NCBI GenBank assembly: GCA_016789265.1
Contig: JAEUQK010000027.1
Span: 62,001 to 126,000 of the forward strand
Direction: 5' to 3'
Source of the DNA: Blastocatellia bacterium
GTDB taxonomy: Bacteria > Acidobacteriota > Blastocatellia > Pyrinomonadales > Pyrinomonadaceae
Length of the DNA stretch: 64,000 nucleotides
How positions within the stretch are numbered: the stretch's first letter is position 1; each line of letters starts with the position of its first letter. The notes beneath the pieces are model-generated. The model saw only the letters and a program-made list of their open reading frames with translations, was not told where the DNA came from and ran no database searches. Shown here in pieces: positions 63,910-64,000 of this stretch. A program made the translations under genes and the position numbers.

Positions 63910-64000
63910 AGATCACTCGCGATCAGATCTTTAAGATCATCCCTCCGGCGGATCAGTTCCGGTTCGCCGTTCTTGTTGATCAGCACGACAGGCGGCAGGA
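63906..64000 (-). CDS. C-terminus of a protein continuing beyond the window, thioredoxin-like
   Basis: Minus-strand frame ends LPPVVLINKNGEPELIRR, then DDLKDLIASDL and TAA. A Pro before VVLINKNGE recalls the cis-Pro strand of thioredoxin-like folds. Only about 30 codons are visible, so the family is uncertain. Confidence 0.5.
   Translation of the reverse strand, partial: LPPVVLINKNGEPELIRRRDDLKDLIASDL

Overview
The window is about 64 kb of bacterial chromosome with mid-range GC. The gene content fits an Acidobacteriota genome, most likely Blastocatellia/Pyrinomonadales. That assignment is an inference from: an Oar-like TonB receptor with an N-terminal carboxypeptidase-regulatory domain, a secretin that ends in a cohesin-like domain, many small secreted proteins without a recognisable family, and Gram-negative envelope genes. 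No rRNA, tRNA, CRISPR array, integrase or transposase gene was seen.

Layout. 1-4307: end of a pilus/type II secretion operon (secretin, two pseudopilins, PilM/GspL-like), closed by a terminator. 4.4-11.1 kb: ECF sigma factor, zinc-finger anti-sigma, a membrane protein, a DUF5666-type secreted protein and a large TonB-dependent receptor, the last two both with glycine-rich tracts. 11.1-15.1 kb: a secreted protein, UDP-sugar epimerase, UDP-glucose dehydrogenase and a FecR-like membrane protein. 15.6-18.1 kb: a solitary xylose-type sugar-binding lipoprotein and a ROK sugar kinase. 18.2-27.4 kb: rimP-nusA-infB-rbfA-nrnA followed by a tightly overlapped fkbM-cobO-pgpA-DUF1835 run. 27.4-33.1 kb: corA, infA, an RRM protein, a NatA/NatB-type ABC exporter and a CYTH protein.

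33.1-38.2 kb is the most interesting region. A hybrid histidine kinase and a sigma-54 response regulator (GSFTGA, phospho-Asp) sit among three very small membrane proteins. Three good -24/-12 (sigma-54) promoters can be read directly: one upstream of the regulator and one in front of each of two small membrane proteins, both with about 40-nt leaders and near-identical GGGAGGAAA ribosome sites. This looks like a compact sigma-54 membrane-stress circuit, analogous in logic to Psp but with different effectors.

38.2-50.5 kb is accessory in character: a TMEM175-like channel, dienelactone hydrolase, several secreted or membrane proteins of unknown function, at least one doubly broken gene (46596-46966), a REP-like cluster of hairpins (49180-49349) and a stand-alone protein with a possible HEPN R-x4-H motif. 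50.5-52.8 kb: groES-groEL under a perfect CIRCE operator and a consensus promoter. 52.8-55.3 kb: a MOSC protein and a secreted protein, followed by remnants of what looks like a second copy of this pair, including a perfect 40-bp repeat. 55.3-64 kb: a Fis-type HTH protein, purC, a HEAT-repeat protein, uvrB, an FAD-linked oxidase, a HAD hydrolase preceded by a duplicated palindrome, a TPR-like repeat protein and the C-terminus of a further gene.
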